A DNA stretch of 64,000 nt from the NCBI RefSeq assembly GCF_009905375.1, contig NC_133649.1:226507275-226571274 (forward strand). The letters are read 5' to 3'. Made by a program: the position numbers and the translations under genes. The notes under the pieces are model-generated. The model saw only the letters and a list, made by a program, of their open reading frames with translations, was not told the DNA's origin and searched no databases. Below, piece after piece: positions 55,801 through 64,000 of this stretch (position 1 is the first letter of the stretch; each line of letters starts with the position of its first letter). The stretch is from Apium graveolens. Taxonomy: Eukaryota; Streptophyta; Magnoliopsida; Apiales; Apiaceae.

Positions 55801-56534
55801 AACCTTTGAAGACTACTGCAAGTCGTTTTGAAGCTAGAGTAGTTACTGGAAAGGAAGCAAGAGATAAAACTGGATTGGGAAGTGCTGATGAAAGAAGAGT
55901 ACACAACACTACCAATGATCCAACTTCCTTGTGTGAACCAGGAATTGGAGCAACTCCTGAAAGATTGAATCAATTGGAATCTGTACAAATGGTTTACCAT
56001 ACCTACTTGAAGGAACACATCTTGTTGTATTTCATGACAGATGGTAGGGTTTATCATATAAGACAAAATGCCATTCCATTGAAGTATTTTGAAGAATTGG
56101 AGCATGTATTATTCTTACTTCAAGTGGATGACAGATTGACAGGGACTGCTGCAAATTATTTGAAAGAACAGATTCAGAGACAGAAAAGACTTTATTCTGT
56201 TAAGTCTGACAGCATATATGTTCCAAAGTACAGAAATCACAATGGTGATATTGTTGATATGAAGCCTAATACTGCACAGATTAGAACATATCTTGGTATT
56301 AAGGGGCTTGAATTCAATCTAGAGTCTAACAAAGCTTATGTCATAAGACTAGATCGGGAGTTGAGAAGAGCAAAGATTAATGATCTCAGAGCTGCAATAT
56401 TTCAAACTGGTGAAGATACTGCAGAGCTTAAAGATGTCAAACGGAGAATGATTGATGAACTCAGATATGCTGAGAAATGTTTGTTGAAGAATTATCTCAG
56501 AACAACTCCTGACATCAGAGAGATCAGAAAATGA
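52866..56534 (+). CDS. ORF3 of element B: 1222-residue extra protein, not envelope-like
   Basis: ATG at 52866 (M-A-P-K-D) opens an uninterrupted 1222-codon frame. Residues about 25-215 form a globular domain matching ORF3 of A: E-F-W-R-S-G, R-R-E-W-S-F-F, N-F-D-A-I-P, V-Y-F-A-R-F. Residues 250-650 are Ser/Thr/Pro-rich with Lys/Arg clusters (S-K-P-K-R-T-K, P-Q-K-K-R-R-I) that could be nuclear signals. A coiled coil follows near 680-760 (I-E-K-T-Q-D-R-Q-Q-A-Q-I), then a second low-complexity stretch with Ser-Ser-Asp-Thr repeats from the agttctgat motif. A C-terminal helical domain lies at about 1030-1222 (V-I-R-L-D-R-E-L-R-R-A). No signal peptide or membrane helix is visible, so an envelope role is unlikely. 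Its true function is unknown. Confidence 0.85.
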   Translation: MAPKDILFDGAKFVPNNFSAILHTTEAPSEFHFIQDFLTSSDIGFALTEPTSISGVQVLEFWRSGVYDNGGAHGSPSLIFSSWENEYVVTLSTVRQALQLPEDCVYSTVDDSVLQNMMVSLGYEGTLTKLGQLKRSFIRREWSFFFDCITKAFANKCTNFDAIPIFSQQIGYALLNHTDFDYARAVLGSIGDRMTEDRNTVYFARFCQLIYNFCCNSPQNFGDLIPSFRIAKRAFTDLLSSDNKKAVLRPLLIPLSVKQALITYDPVKYTALYPDVQTSEPGSSAPTISTQPPQTSQPSLRTYLKSYVKPTSSKPKRTKTVSHTPQKKRRITLRDDSDSEEPILSSEPVVTAAEKKISQKDSELGGSKLLKRLRKMTIPDTSKDSKLPRTYKKQRAKRPVSDDDEEAAKEGDQESLISQEKEFAPVTSSPSTPSQETVSDKANFPSVSLGHQGTSADNADQHLVVPGVIFLEAPTATNLLPTTVTDAIKTPELSKSPSLHLDTDDQTLGEHQDLAIDQNLASDQQLEDADASIATHTAIISDDTDSISSDAAHAGDTGDAAPTANTDAAGPSGHIPLSKSELVKKYVTEEPPVPWSETPAGQEWTKEWNSVSCIPSALHLTEHFTKADEMLNSDDFKAQLRVTALSTKHLQGLHSTTHAEIHKIQENFTKQEQVWKLDKKKFFQPSMDRIAYIEKTQDRQQAQIDKILQNQASQQSQLTEIQSSVELLISLLLPADAKKGEKVIKSKCKDDKTLQGKDDEKDDQGNSGMGGGHSQSKRFSSRNAEIASHRISSDTGKRLSSDTGKRINSDELLDLDEEMSRQLFLQENPGIDLESLKEEEARLKSEKVTSKSEASGKKSLPKLKGIVIKEKAQTEATFAKSQPKIDPRSKGKEKVGEPVKVYVPPEDEEITDDKDNLALTSRKVLKTTSDTAQVVQSQEIKSSDIQKKQVTSDTAQVNLISEGRSNTLLPGFTKAKQTQPLKTTASRFEARVVTGKEARDKTGLGSADERRVHNTTNDPTSLCEPGIGATPERLNQLESVQMVYHTYLKEHILLYFMTDGRVYHIRQNAIPLKYFEELEHVLFLLQVDDRLTGTAANYLKEQIQRQKRLYSVKSDSIYVPKYRNHNGDIVDMKPNTAQIRTYLGIKGLEFNLESNKAYVIRLDRELRRAKINDLRAAIFQTGEDTAELKDVKRRMIDELRYAEKCLLKNYLRTTPDIREIRK

Positions 56535-56730
56535 TGAAGCCAAGTCAAAGATCTACAACTACTTAAATTCTGATGTGTATACAGACTAAAGTTGTTATCA
56601 GAAGTTGAATTGGTAAAAGCTTTAAGGACTGTAAGTTGTAGTTATCTTGTCTATTTCTCATGCATTTGTACTTAATGTTTTTGACATCATCAAATATCTG
56701 TTAAACTTGTATATTTAGCTAATTTACAAG

Positions 56731-56741
56731 TTGGGGGAGAT
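56731..56741 (+). other. Polypurine tract of element B
   Basis: ttgggggagat lies immediately before the 3' LTR. Confidence 0.9.
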
Positions 56742-57353
56742 TGTTAGATATATTTGATAATGTCATGGCTAATATGTTTTATGTTTAGATTTCAGATCTT
56801 ATTTGAACAGAACAAATCAGTACTTAACTGATCAGTACTTATACTGGACGTCAGAACTTAAGGGATATCAGTACTTATGTTATCAGGAGATAAGCATGAG
56901 GAGATAGATATCAGAACTTAAGTGCTGAAGGACGATCAGATAAGGACAGTAGCTGATTAAAGTTAAGAAGATCAAGATAAACATAAGAAGAGATATGCAT
57001 GAAGAAGGAATTCCGTAAAGAATGGAATACTTGGAAGGAAAGATATCTGATTGATATATATTAGGAAGCAGAATTATATTCCATATCAATTAGCGATTAT
57101 CTTGTAACTGTGTAATATATAAACACAGACATAGGGTTTACACTATAAGTGTTATCATTATCGAGAATATTATTTACTGTAACCCTAGCAGCTCTCGTGA
57201 TATTTTGTTCATCACTGAGAGATAACAGTTCCAGATTGTAACAGAGTTTATTGTTTCAATAAAGTTTGTTTTCTGTTACATAAGTTCTTAAAGTTGATTT
57301 GATTGTAATAAACACTGTATTCACCCCCTCTACAGTGAAAGTGTGACCTAACA
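56742..57353 (+). repeat. 3' LTR of element B
   Basis: This 612-bp LTR is almost identical to 44064-44675 and is followed by the duplication GAGAA. Confidence 0.97.
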
Positions 57354-57757
57354 GAGAATCAAGACAAAAATTTAGTTCTAGGTTGAGGGGTAAATCCCTT
57401 TATAAAGAGGTGAGTCTAGGGTTAGACTTGTGTTGGGAGACTTGGTGGACAAGTCTCCAACTTAGATGGTGATTAGGAGTCCTATAAGGGAAGGAACTTC
57501 AAAAACCTTATGTGTAGGACTTTGAGTCCGTTTAGGATACATGTCTCTGCTCTTCTATCCGTATTGGGCCTAACCCGTGAACAACTTGTATTTGCGGACC
57601 TTGACGACCTCTACTGGTGGGCCTTGACTACATGGACCGTCTTGAGTCTGCTACGAGCTTGGATCAGACAGGTCTGTACTGGACTTCAGATAAGAAGCCC
57701 AAGTGTAATTAATGTGACATTTAATATGTCTTTAGGATGTATTTTCTATCCATATCA
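57354..57757 (-). repeat. 5' LTR of element D, distal part
   Basis: The sequence continues the LTR of D after the insertion of B and ends ctatccatatca. On the minus strand this is the TGATATGG start shared with the Tat solo LTR at 25929. The open frame at 57510-57767 lies within the LTR and is not a gene. The flank beyond is acttg. Confidence 0.85.
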
Positions 57758-59556
57758 ACTTGTATAGAATTTTTTTATCCCATTAATTTATTTCATTAAA
57801 AGAATGTACAAAAAAAGGATTGTAGATAGTTTGTGTTCAAAGAATATTTAGACTCTAAATTGATTATTTATTGTGTTACAATTTTTTTTGTAGGCTTAAT
57901 GATTCTTGTGATAACAAATATTTTGATTGTACATGATCTCTAAGTCAAATAAGTTGTTTTTTTATTCAAACTTGCATAGTTCATATATATGAGTGTAATG
58001 TGATTTTGTATTTGATGTAGAAGATGTCTCAGCCTAATCATAAATTTTTCGTATTGAAGTGTCAGTATAATATTGTTCAATTATTTACGACAGTGTTGAG
58101 TTAACAAATATATGCAAATCTACTACTATCTGTACATGAGATATGTATTTTAGAATATGTTATTGTGTGTGATAGGGTTGGCATTATACTATATATTATT
58201 TCTACTATAGAGACTAATGTAGAAATATTTTAGTCATTGTCATTTTTTAGTGTATGATTCCAACCCTTTCATATACATATTCAGTAATCATATATATTAG
58301 CTTGATGTGCCAAACTATTATAAATCAATAAAATATTCATAAATATTAGTACTTAAATTTCTAATGCTTTGAGTTATTATAAAAGAAAAAATACGATAAT
58401 TTATATGATCAGTATAATTACTTTTTATTTCTAATATAAAATAAATGAAATCAAATCATAAATTTTAGTGTGTATACAAGTTTCATTTATATATTATAAA
58501 TTCAAATATTAAAATATAAATTAAAATATCAAATTTGCTTATTAAGAATTTTCCTGTATTAAAAAATTACATACATATAGTTTAAATTATAATATTACTA
58601 TATATTTTGTTTTAACAAAGTGTAAATAGAAAAAAAATTGGTCGAGTACAACGCCCATAATTTTACCCGATCGTGCGATAATCGGGTCAAGTCCACGACA
58701 AATCACACAATATTAATCTTACAATTTTGATATATTATTTATTAAGCTCAATCAGCTTATAAAGGTCTCGAATACATTAATCAATGTGGATGTAAATTGA
58801 TACAAACACCTTATTATATTGATAGAATTTTCTCATCAATCCAATAAACAAACAATCTAAATTTGCTAATTGAAAATTTTACTTCAATTTGACCAAGATT
58901 TTATACATTTGTGAAAAAGAGTCATATTTTATATTTTTTAAGATCGAGTAGATTCCAAAGCTATGTTCGAAATAAGCCAAAATACACAGTCTAAATAAAA
59001 AATCGAATTAATTTCTGAATTATGTATACATCTAACACTACTCCACTTATTCTATAATTGTTAAGTTATTTAATTTTTTTACTATCAATTTGATTAAATT
59101 ACTAAAGTTTTTAGCATTCTATTTTTTCTAAAAAATATATAATATATCTTTCCAACCATATAAATTTTATTGAATAAACACGCATCAAAAATTTATTTAT
59201 TTTTCCTATCACTGTGAACACGAATATTTGACATTGTTAATTAATTCTTATATATACTATCGTAGATTTTAATAAGACATTTATTAAAAAATATATTACA
59301 TTATTTAGTGAATACATGTTATATCTTAATTTATTTATATATTTTTGTAGAATGACTATCTTTATATGTTAAATATTGATCAAAATTATTATCTTAATTG
59401 CGACTTCAATAATTTAGAAATATATAACTAACTAAATCAATATATATGTAATGAAAAATATGACTAAAAATGTTATTTCATGAATTGCAATATAAAACTA
59501 AAATTTAACTCTTTATCGACACACACATATTAAGTGATTAATTGAAAACATAAAAG
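57758..59556. other. AT-rich intergenic sequence
   Basis: About 1.8 kb of very AT-rich DNA without open frames of note or recognisable repeats. It is probably the older host sequence into which element D inserted. Confidence 0.6.
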
Positions 59557-59622
59557 ACATAGTAGCATAGTGGTATTCTAGTATGAGAATTAATGGATAG
59601 ACCGGGGTTCAATTCTCGCCAA
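59557..59622 (+). pseudogene. tRNA-Gly-derived sequence (degenerate tRNA or SINE head)
   Basis: agtagcatagtggtattcta matches an RNA polymerase III A box (TRGYNNARNGG), and ggttcaattctcgcc matches a B box (GWTCRANNC). The stretch aligns along most of its length with plant tRNA-Gly(GCC), but the anticodon region (gagaattaatgg) has no Gly anticodon and the acceptor stem is lost. A T-rich tail follows (atatttttttatt). It could be a tRNA pseudogene or the head of a tRNA-derived SINE. Confidence 0.6.
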
Positions 59623-59868
59623 CAATATTTTTTTATTATTGTAGATACATGGCCAAATTCGTCATTTCATTAAGATTAAAAAATCTCACTAATATTATCC
59701 TATTATTCTCATATTATATATAGAAGAGATTTATATTATTAAGAATTAAGAAAAAACTTAAATTTTGTTAGTCTACCGATAATTCTGATTATTAACAGCA
59801 ATTAAATAAAACTAGATAAATTAATTGAAAACTCTCGACATTTATTTTAATCAAAACTATTACTATTA

Positions 59869-60488
59869 GGGGGTGTTTGGTTCGTGTCAGGAAAACGGAA
59901 TGGAATATAAAAAGGGAAAGGATGAGAAGGGGAAATGAGGAGAAATGAAAAGAGGATAAAGGAAAGGAATGATCATGAATTATTTTACTTGTTTGGTTCA
60001 GATACAGAAACAGAATGAAAAATTACTTAATTATATTGATATTTGATTTTTCTAATATCATGTAATGTAAAAAGAGTCAATGTATTTTGTATTTTATAAT
60101 AATATAATTTATTTACATTAAAATAAATTAATATAATTAATTTATAAAATATTTAATTTTAAAAAAAATTAACATATAAATTAAATATCAAAATTGTTTT
60201 AAAATTATAAAAATAAATAAAAAATATTTTTTATTTTTTAAAAATAATTTACTTATGAATCTACTTTTTGAATTGTCAAATTTAAAATATAATTATAATG
60301 AAAAAATAGTTGGAAAGGGAAAGCAAATACCTAGGGGAGGTGGGGAATGGGCATTCAGGGATTTGGGGTAAACCCGGAACTAAAAAGGGGAATGAGAATG
60401 ATAATTTTTACTAAACAAAATATCAACAAAGGTAATGAATCTAATTGATTCCCTTTCCCTTTTTTAATTACCCTAACCAAACACCCCT
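59869..60488. mobile_element. Tourist-like (PIF/Harbinger-type) MITE
   Basis: This 620-bp element has terminal inverted repeats GGGGGTGTTTGGTT on the left and AGGGGTGTTTGGTT read inwards from the right. It is flanked by TTA on both sides (59866-59868 and 60489-60491). It is AT-rich, has no ORF and the subterminal regions are purine-rich (aagggaaaggatgagaagg). The 3-bp TTA duplication and absence of coding sequence fit a non-autonomous PIF/Harbinger element. Confidence 0.85.
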
Positions 60489-60491
60489 TTA

Positions 60492-60819
60492 GTTTATCAA
60501 GCACATTTTTAACTTTTATATAAATATACAAATATCATGTTTGAATAAAGACTTTTTTGCACTTTGTTGGCCTGTACTATAATTAAATCGCACGAAAATG
60601 TCTAAATCAATAATTGTGCCATTTTGATGGCTAAATGCAGAATTACTGAGCGTTTTTGGTGCTCCGCGTCCCTTCCGTTAGTTTGAGAGTTAGATTGTAA
60701 CGACTGTAGGGGTAATTAAGGTAATTTAAAATATAATGGCTAATTGTGTATGGTTTGTGTATATAATCTATATCTCCTTACATTTGGGCATATACAACCT
60801 AAAATTTGAACATCGAAGC
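60492..60819. other. Upstream region of the GRF pseudogene
   Basis: About 330 bp contain a comparatively GC-rich patch (gagcgtttttggtgctccgcg, about 60648-60668) and tgtatataatctatat (about 60758-60772), which may be a core promoter. No gene is visible. If the flanking genes belong to a Mutator-like element, one of its terminal repeats may be here, but I could not delimit it. Confidence 0.45.
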
Positions 60820-62635
60820 ATGGCTCTGATGTGTTTTTGTGGAAAATGGGTGATAGGAATGTAACACCCCAGACTTAAAAATAAATATTAGAATGAATGA
60901 ATGAAATAAATATTCTAATTATGTGTTACTTGACATCTGTGTTCGATGTTTACATGCGATAAAATTTGTGAATTTTAATTTTTATATATCTAAAATGAAG
61001 TATAGATAATTTTGATATTTTTCGAGCAATTTATATGTCATTATACGATTTTATAAATAATTTATAGATTTAATTACTTAATTTTCAAATTAGATATTAA
61101 TTATTTTGAATAATCGGTAATCGTCCAATTTCAACGGTTTTTACGTTTTCACCACCCAGAAATTTCGGGAAAACTCAATTCTATCTTAATTTGATTATTT
61201 CGAGCATTTTTCGTGTTTTGACCTTTTCAATCTGGAGTACGGTTTTACCCATACGGTTCTCGGTACAAATTTTATGATATTATTTTCGTTTCGGTAAACT
61301 GATAAACCAGATATTTTTGATATACGAGATATTTTGATTAAAATCCTATCTTATCTTTTTGTAGTACGTGCAATCATATCTCATCTTTTTGTAGTACGTG
61401 CAATCCTATCTTATCTTTCCATAACTATAAATAGCCTTACAGTACTTTGTTCAAATAATCATAAACAAAGAGTAAAATCTTATAATTATCCAGAGAAAAT
61501 ACGTATATTCATAGTGTTCTTCATAATCACACGAGGATTCGAAAGCGTTATCGAACTCCAATTTTAGCGTGCAAGTAGTCGAATCGAAACCCGTAACAAG
61601 TAGAATCAAGTTTTATCAACCATATCACTGTAGATTCAAGTAGACAAAAGATCGATAGTAAAATTAATTTGAAGTTCGGGATTCATAGAGAATAAATTAA
61701 AAGGTGCACTGTAAGTATATACTGTACTATTTCACTGTTGATGTTTTGATCTTTAAATGATGATTGATTTGATTTGACTGATGATTCACTGATGAAAAAT
61801 GAGTATTCTTGCACTAATACTTGATGAACTGATGATGATGAATTGATGAACCTATCGTGCTTGAATACTCCATTTTAAATCTTGTGAGAATTAATTGATG
61901 AACTCTTGATGCTTGTGATGAAACTCTGATTATCCTATTTATTTGATTATTTGAAGAACTCTAATTTTCTCGGATAAACCTCAATTGAATTAATACAATA
62001 AATGCTTACTGAGCTTTATAAGCTCACTCTTTTATGTGACTAACATTTACAGAAAATAATTTTGGAGAAGGAAGTTCAGGACGGGATAAGAATGTGATAA
62101 AGTAAGGTTTAGTGAGTGTCAAGAGGCGTCTAGCATCGTGACGAAAAATGTTGTAGTATACGTATGGTTGTACTAGGTTAGGATCTTATGGTGTATCGTA
62201 CCTTTTATGGTAAATTCGAGATTATTGTACGAACTTTATGTTATTAAATCAGTTTTAGATTTTGTAAGCATTTACTGAGTTGTTTAGTTTATTTGGCGTT
62301 CGCGGTTCGGGTTTCTGTGGACATCCCGAGGTCGGGGGCATCACAAGAGAGGTGTGCTTAGAATCGATTGAATGCAAGAATAAGGTTTTTAGGTTGTGTT
62401 TGATGGGTGTAATGGATACGGGTACTTCAAGTGGGTTGATTCCCCCTTTTATAATCGAAGCCAAGTTATGATTAATGGTTTATTAAGAAGAGTTCGTAAT
62501 AATGAAGAAGGAAGCTTTGGCGTGAAGAGGGTTAAACTTGTTGACGATGCATCAAAATGGAAGAAAGAAGCAAAGAAATGGAAATATTTTTGTTGGTTTC
62601 TACTATTCTGTATTGCTTTGTTATGGTTGAACTAG
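60820..62635 (+). pseudogene. GRF-type zinc-finger protein gene, split by a solo LTR
   Basis: ATG at 60820 starts M-A-L-M-C-F-C-G-K-W, the first Cys pair of a GRF zinc finger. A 1486-bp LTR then interrupts it, and the same frame resumes at 62346. It continues to V-F-R-L-C, after which a one-base shift near 62399 gives G-C-N-G-Y-G-Y-F-K-W-V-D, the second half of the GRF motif. A basic helix and a hydrophobic C-terminal segment (F-C-W-F-L-L-F-C-I-A-L-L) end at 62635. Small plant proteins of this kind combine a GRF finger with a tail anchor. It lies convergent to the MULE transposase at 63034-64000, with about 400 bp between. The insertion and frameshift make it non-functional. Confidence 0.7.
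60860..62345 (+). repeat. Solo LTR of a chromovirus-type element in the GRF gene
   Basis: The sequence starts tgtaacacccca and ends tcgggggcatcaca, the usual ends of chromovirus LTRs. It has a hairpin gagctttataagctc followed by actctttt at 62011-62030. A short direct repeat tcttttt/gtagtacgtgcaatc occurs twice around 61349-61410. The flanking 5-mers are aggaa and agaga, so no perfect target duplication remains. No internal genes are present. Confidence 0.8.
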
Positions 62636-63033
62636 AATAATCATGTGGACCTAGAATAAAATTTGTAATGGATACATTCAGTTCTATGATTATGTATTGT
62701 ATTTGATGAAGTTATGTTTGCATAATGTAATGGAAATTAGGCAGTTCAATGAATAAAAGTACCAAACATTTTCCAACATCATTCATTACAAACAAGTTAA
62801 GATAACATTGTCATTACATTTGATGCATCAAGTACAGTACCAAAATACTAGGGCAACAATTGTCAACATCCGGTTAACATAATAATACTAGTTGTAATTC
62901 AGCCCAACTTGTTATGGTTACAACCAACTGAATAGTACCAAAATAAATATGGTTACAACCATTTGAACTAGTTTAATGAGACTGCCAAAGTAGTTGACCA
63001 AAAGTAGTAGCAAAATTTATATTAGTTGTAATT
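62636..63033. other. Convergent 3' region between GRF and MULE genes
   Basis: About 400 bp contain aataaaat at 62658 and aataaaag at about 62751 for the plus-strand gene. No gene is seen. Confidence 0.5.
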
Positions 63034-64000
63034 CAAGGCTTCCAAGGCTTCTTCTTGGCACTTTGTTTTGCCTGCATTGTAGGCTCGGTTTCTTTAGTCT
63101 TTGTAGGAGCCTAAATTTGTGTTTTTTACTCTCTTTGAAGCCTTCAAACCTTTCAAGGTAGTAAATCCCCTGGCCTCTGTCTCTCTCATTGGACTTTTTT
63201 CCTGACTTTGTATAGACCTTTTAGCTCTCTTGGGCCTAGAATTAGAAGCACCTTCCCCCTGGGCCTGTTGGGCCTCAGTGCTTTCATTGTGGTCCATTTC
63301 ATGAGGGTGCTCAATTTCAGGCCTATGCTAATTTGGCACTTGTTTCTAGACAAAACAGAAACACTAGATATCTAAGCATAATGTTTAAAAAGTGCATAAA
63401 AGGTAATAAATTACTTAATGACACTTTACAAGTTCTTGAATTATGTCCCTCTTTACCACAATTCTTACATTTGACTGTTGTCTTTCCCTCAGTGAATTCT
63501 TTGCCTCTGCTTCAGTCTTCTTCTTGTAATCATTTTTCTGCAATATTATCCTTAATAAATACAATGCCATCATTAGAAGTAATAAATAGAATTAGACGTG
63601 GCCCTTACACTAGCTGCACAACTTCTCCAGTTCTGTCATTGGTATTTACAATAAGTGCAGTACACTCTTCCTGCTCATTTTAGTCGGGTCTTTTGGAATA
63701 TCATTAATGGTGTTCCTTTTTTTTCTTAGGCCTACTAGTTGAAATTTTCACATTAGGTGGTAAAGGCATGGGCTCAGGTGTGTCCTCCCAAAAGTCCGGA
63801 CCAACAATTGGGTCAAGACACTTAGGTGACCAATAATTTTACAAACATATCACTGGAGGAAGTTGTTCTAAAAGTTGACATTGACCATTGTTCTCTTGGC
63901 TTTTGCATTAGCCAGTCAAAACACTTAGATGTAATCTAACAAAAATATTAACACATTTAGATATGGAATATGTTAACACATTTAAAGATGACAAAAGTTA
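63034..64000 (-). pseudogene. C-terminal part of a Mutator-like (MULE) transposase, runs off the right edge
   Basis: Read on the minus strand from the window edge, the sequence encodes L-D-P-I-V-G-P-D-F-W-E-D, then P-L-P-P-N-V and S-R-P-K-K-K-R. These match the region after the SWIM finger of plant MuDR-type transposases. A CCHC knuckle follows (C-K-N-C-G-K-E-G-H-N-S-R-T-C, about 63469-63428). Last comes a basic, Ser/Gln-rich tail (M-D-H-N-E-S-T-E near 63297) ending with a stop at 63034. Frame changes between these pieces may be introns or mutations. The catalytic DDE domain and SWIM finger would lie beyond 64000. It is transcribed towards the GRF pseudogene. Confidence 0.72.

Larger units (their letters stand above)
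44064..57353 (+). mobile_element. SIRE/Maximus-like Ty1/copia retrotransposon B, young and nearly intact
   Basis: This element is 13,290 bp with perfect 5-bp duplications GAGAA (44059-44063 and 57354-57358), two 612-bp LTRs, PBS, gag, pol, a 91-codon ORF, a 1222-codon ORF3 and a PPT. The LTRs differ at about 3 positions by eye (c/g, a/g and a/t), roughly 0.5%. At 1.3e-8 substitutions per site per year that would be about 0.2 million years. Only one nonsense codon in pol (47500), beyond the gag-pol boundary stops, prevents a full set of proteins. It sits in the 5' LTR of Tat element D. It is related to A, but LTRs and motifs differ and the two are clearly separate families. Confidence 0.96.
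37784..57757 (-). mobile_element. Tat-lineage Ty3/gypsy element D, 3'-truncated, split by element B
   Basis: The minus-strand order is 5' LTR (57757 to 43931, interrupted by copia B at 44064-57353), PBS, gag, protease, RT, RNase H, archaeal-type RNase H, integrase and 376 bp of 3' sequence. The 3' end, including any antisense gene and the 3' LTR, is lost at the junction with element C (37783/37784). Unlike E it keeps an RT region. Stops and frameshifts are frequent in all domains. Its LTR, after removing B and one TSD copy, would be about 532 bp, close to the 511-bp solo LTR at 25929. Confidence 0.87.

Noticed and set aside
52866..56534. Envelope-like protein in element B
   Set aside because: Position fits the env-like ORF of SIRE elements, but there is no hydrophobic signal or membrane segment and the ends resemble ORF3 of A.
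57510..57767. 85-residue ORF beside element B
   Set aside because: It lies within the 5' LTR of Tat element D and crosses its end.
60855..62350. Target duplication for the LTR at 60860-62345
   Set aside because: The flanking 5-mers aggaa and agaga share only three positions, so I do not claim a duplication even though the GRF frame agrees across the insertion.

Overview
The window is plant nuclear DNA, almost certainly a eudicot with a large, retrotransposon-rich genome. I see no bacterial or organellar features. Nearly all of it is nested and broken LTR retrotransposons of three lineages: SIRE/Maximus-like Ty1/copia, Tat-like Ty3/gypsy (with the second, archaeal-type RNase H) and Tekay/Del-like chromovirus Ty3/gypsy. 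Only the last 4 kb differ. There a Tourist-like MITE, a GRF zinc-finger pseudogene and the C-terminal end of a Mutator-type (MULE) transposase lie together. I cannot name the species.

Layout. 1-746: end of an LTR that runs off the left edge (F). 747-1501: chromovirus gag fragment, minus strand (G). 1502-14790: complete but mutated SIRE-like copia element A, minus strand, with two 1103-bp LTRs. 14791-25761: Tat element E, plus strand, which has lost its 5' LTR, reverse transcriptase and 3' LTR. It carries an antisense, intron-containing extra gene at 24831-18816, and a 4.1-kb solo LTR (19026-23169, TSD GGATG) interrupts that gene. 25762-37783: chromovirus C, plus strand, with LTRs of about 2.8 kb; a 511-bp Tat solo LTR (25929-26439, TSD AATAT) sits in its 5' LTR. 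37784-57757: Tat element D, minus strand, whose 5' LTR is split by element B. 44064-57353: young SIRE-like copia element B, plus strand, TSD GAGAA, two 612-bp LTRs with about 3 differences by eye. 57758-64000: AT-rich sequence, a tRNA-Gly-derived relic, the MITE, the GRF pseudogene split by another solo LTR, and the MULE fragment.

The most interesting biology is in A and B. Each encodes, after gag and pol, a very large third ORF (about 1511 codons in A, 1222 in B). The two are recognisably related at both ends and start with the same Met-Ala-Pro. Neither shows a signal peptide or membrane segment, so neither looks like an envelope. Each is preceded by its own TATA-like box 100-150 nt upstream. 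B also has a separate 91-codon ORF with its own TATA box between pol and ORF3. Each element is strewn, from LTR to gag to the pol linker to ORF3, with its own short motif (ATCCGTTGA in A, AAGTTCTGAT in B), often as inverted pairs that could form hairpins.

Coding capacity. B is nearly intact: its pol has one Trp-to-stop change plus the gag/pol boundary stops. A, C, D and E are dead copies with stops, frameshifts, deletions and catalytic substitutions. Identifications rest on motifs read by eye; no database search was possible.
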